Shown in pieces: positions 4,982 to 5,594 of a stretch of DNA of 5,594 bases. Location of the stretch: positions 1-5,594 of the forward strand of contig JAAXVQ010000160.1 in the NCBI GenBank assembly GCA_013335425.1. Reading direction: 5' to 3'. The DNA is from Candidatus Firestoneibacteriota bacterium (lineage in GTDB: Bacteria; Oederibacteriota; JAAXVQ01). Numbering within the stretch: the stretch's first letter is position 1; every line of letters begins with the position of its first letter. The notes under the pieces are model-generated. The model was not told the origin of the DNA. It searched no databases and worked only from the letters and a program-made list of their open reading frames with translations. Made by a program: the position numbers and the translations under genes.

Positions 4982-5594
4982 AACACGGCTGGATATTTTT
5001 AGGGATCCTGCCTTGGTTCCTGGCAGGAATAGCGCACGCGGTTGTCCCGGAGGTGAACCTGACCTTGGCACAGGCCGAGGAGCAAGCGTTGGCGTTTTCA
5101 CCGGCGCTGAAAGCCAAACGTGCCGAGCTCGCCGCGTCCGAGGCGAAGGTGGATGCCCAAACGGCCCTGCTCTGGCCGCGCCTGACTCTGGAGGGTTCCT
5201 GGCGATATGTCACGGAGGTTCCGGAACTAAGCATTCTACCGGGGCGTCCGGCCCTGCCCTTCGGCGATCATAACAACTATTCCGTCGGTCCCATGCTGAG
5301 TTGGAATTTTTGGGACGCGGGCGGCGCCTACTATGCGCGCCTGACGGCCCGATCAGCCCAACAAGCCAAAGCGGACGAGGTGCAAGGCTTGGAACGCTCG
5401 CTTAAACTTCAGGTTCGCACAGCCTATTTTCAAGCGCAAATGGCCTCAGCCCAAGTACGCTTGCTGGTGGACGCGTTTAAGCTTTTCAACGCCCAATATC
5501 AGGACATACGCACCCAATACCGGGCAGGCGCTTCCACACGCATTGATTCGCTCTCCAGCCATCAGGACTTGCTCTCGTCGCAGCGGCAGTTGCA
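4975..5594 (+). CDS. TolC-family outer-membrane efflux protein (N-terminal part)
   Basis: The first 206 residues are present and the gene runs off the right edge; family members are usually 400-500 residues. It begins with a Sec signal peptide (core IFLGILPWFLAGI, A-x-A site, likely cleavage after Ala22). Then comes a typical TolC-family start: LTLAQAEEQALAFSPALKAK (29-48), a long helix, WPRLTLEGSWRY (67-78), the strand region SVGPMLSWNFWDAGG (103-117), then a long amphipathic helix (about 120-172) and a QYRAGASTRIDSLSSHQDL segment (181-199), typical of the start of the second helical repeat. Members form trimeric outer-membrane channels for RND, ABC or MFS pumps. It starts at ATG 4975, inside the end of tetR, with AGGGGA four bases upstream. 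No pump or adaptor gene is within the window, so the substrate is unknown. Confidence 0.92.
   Translation, partial: MLKHGWIFLGILPWFLAGIAHAVVPEVNLTLAQAEEQALAFSPALKAKRAELAASEAKVDAQTALLWPRLTLEGSWRYVTEVPELSILPGRPALPFGDHNNYSVGPMLSWNFWDAGGAYYARLTARSAQQAKADEVQGLERSLKLQVRTAYFQAQMASAQVRLLVDAFKLFNAQYQDIRTQYRAGASTRIDSLSSHQDLLSSQRQL

Overview
The window holds seven protein-coding genes, two of them cut by the window edges, packed tightly with no gene-free gap longer than about 240 bases. I see no RNA genes, insertion sequences, CRISPR arrays or attachment sites. The TolC-family outer-membrane protein with a Sec signal peptide points to a diderm (Gram-negative-type) bacterium. Base composition is moderately GC-rich by eye. 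Nothing here fixes the phylum; an uncultured or sparsely sampled lineage is possible, but that is only a guess.

Region 1 (1-2610, minus strand) is a glycerol and glycerolipid catabolic operon. In transcription order it reads: an alpha/beta hydrolase resembling monoacylglycerol lipase, glycerol kinase (glpK), then the N-terminus of an FAD-dependent glycerol-3-phosphate dehydrogenase/oxidase-like protein. Both junctions are 4-base ATGA overlaps, so the three proteins are probably translated in a coupled way. The inferred path is monoacylglycerol to glycerol, to glycerol-3-phosphate, to dihydroxyacetone phosphate. In front of the operon lie an extended -10 promoter (TG-T-TATAAT) and a leader of about 65 bases. 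The leader carries a long hairpin that shares three bases with a second small hairpin covering the Shine-Dalgarno sequence. This looks like a possible two-state translational switch and is the most interesting signal in the window.

Region 2 (2610-4052, minus strand) holds an unrecognised small secreted protein of 98 residues. Before it in transcription order is a soluble histidine kinase with complete HisKA and HATPase_c motifs but an unidentified N-terminal region of about 80 residues. No response regulator lies in the window.

Region 3 (4053-4288) is the divergent intergenic region. It carries several dyads and a good promoter (TTGACC-17-TATAGT) whose spacer and -10 are covered by an AATTATAC/GTATAGTT-type inverted repeat.

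Region 4 (4289-5594, plus strand) is a TetR-family repressor overlapped by 7 bases by a TolC-family outer-membrane efflux protein that runs off the window. This has the usual form of a self-regulated efflux operon; the pump and adaptor genes would be expected downstream.
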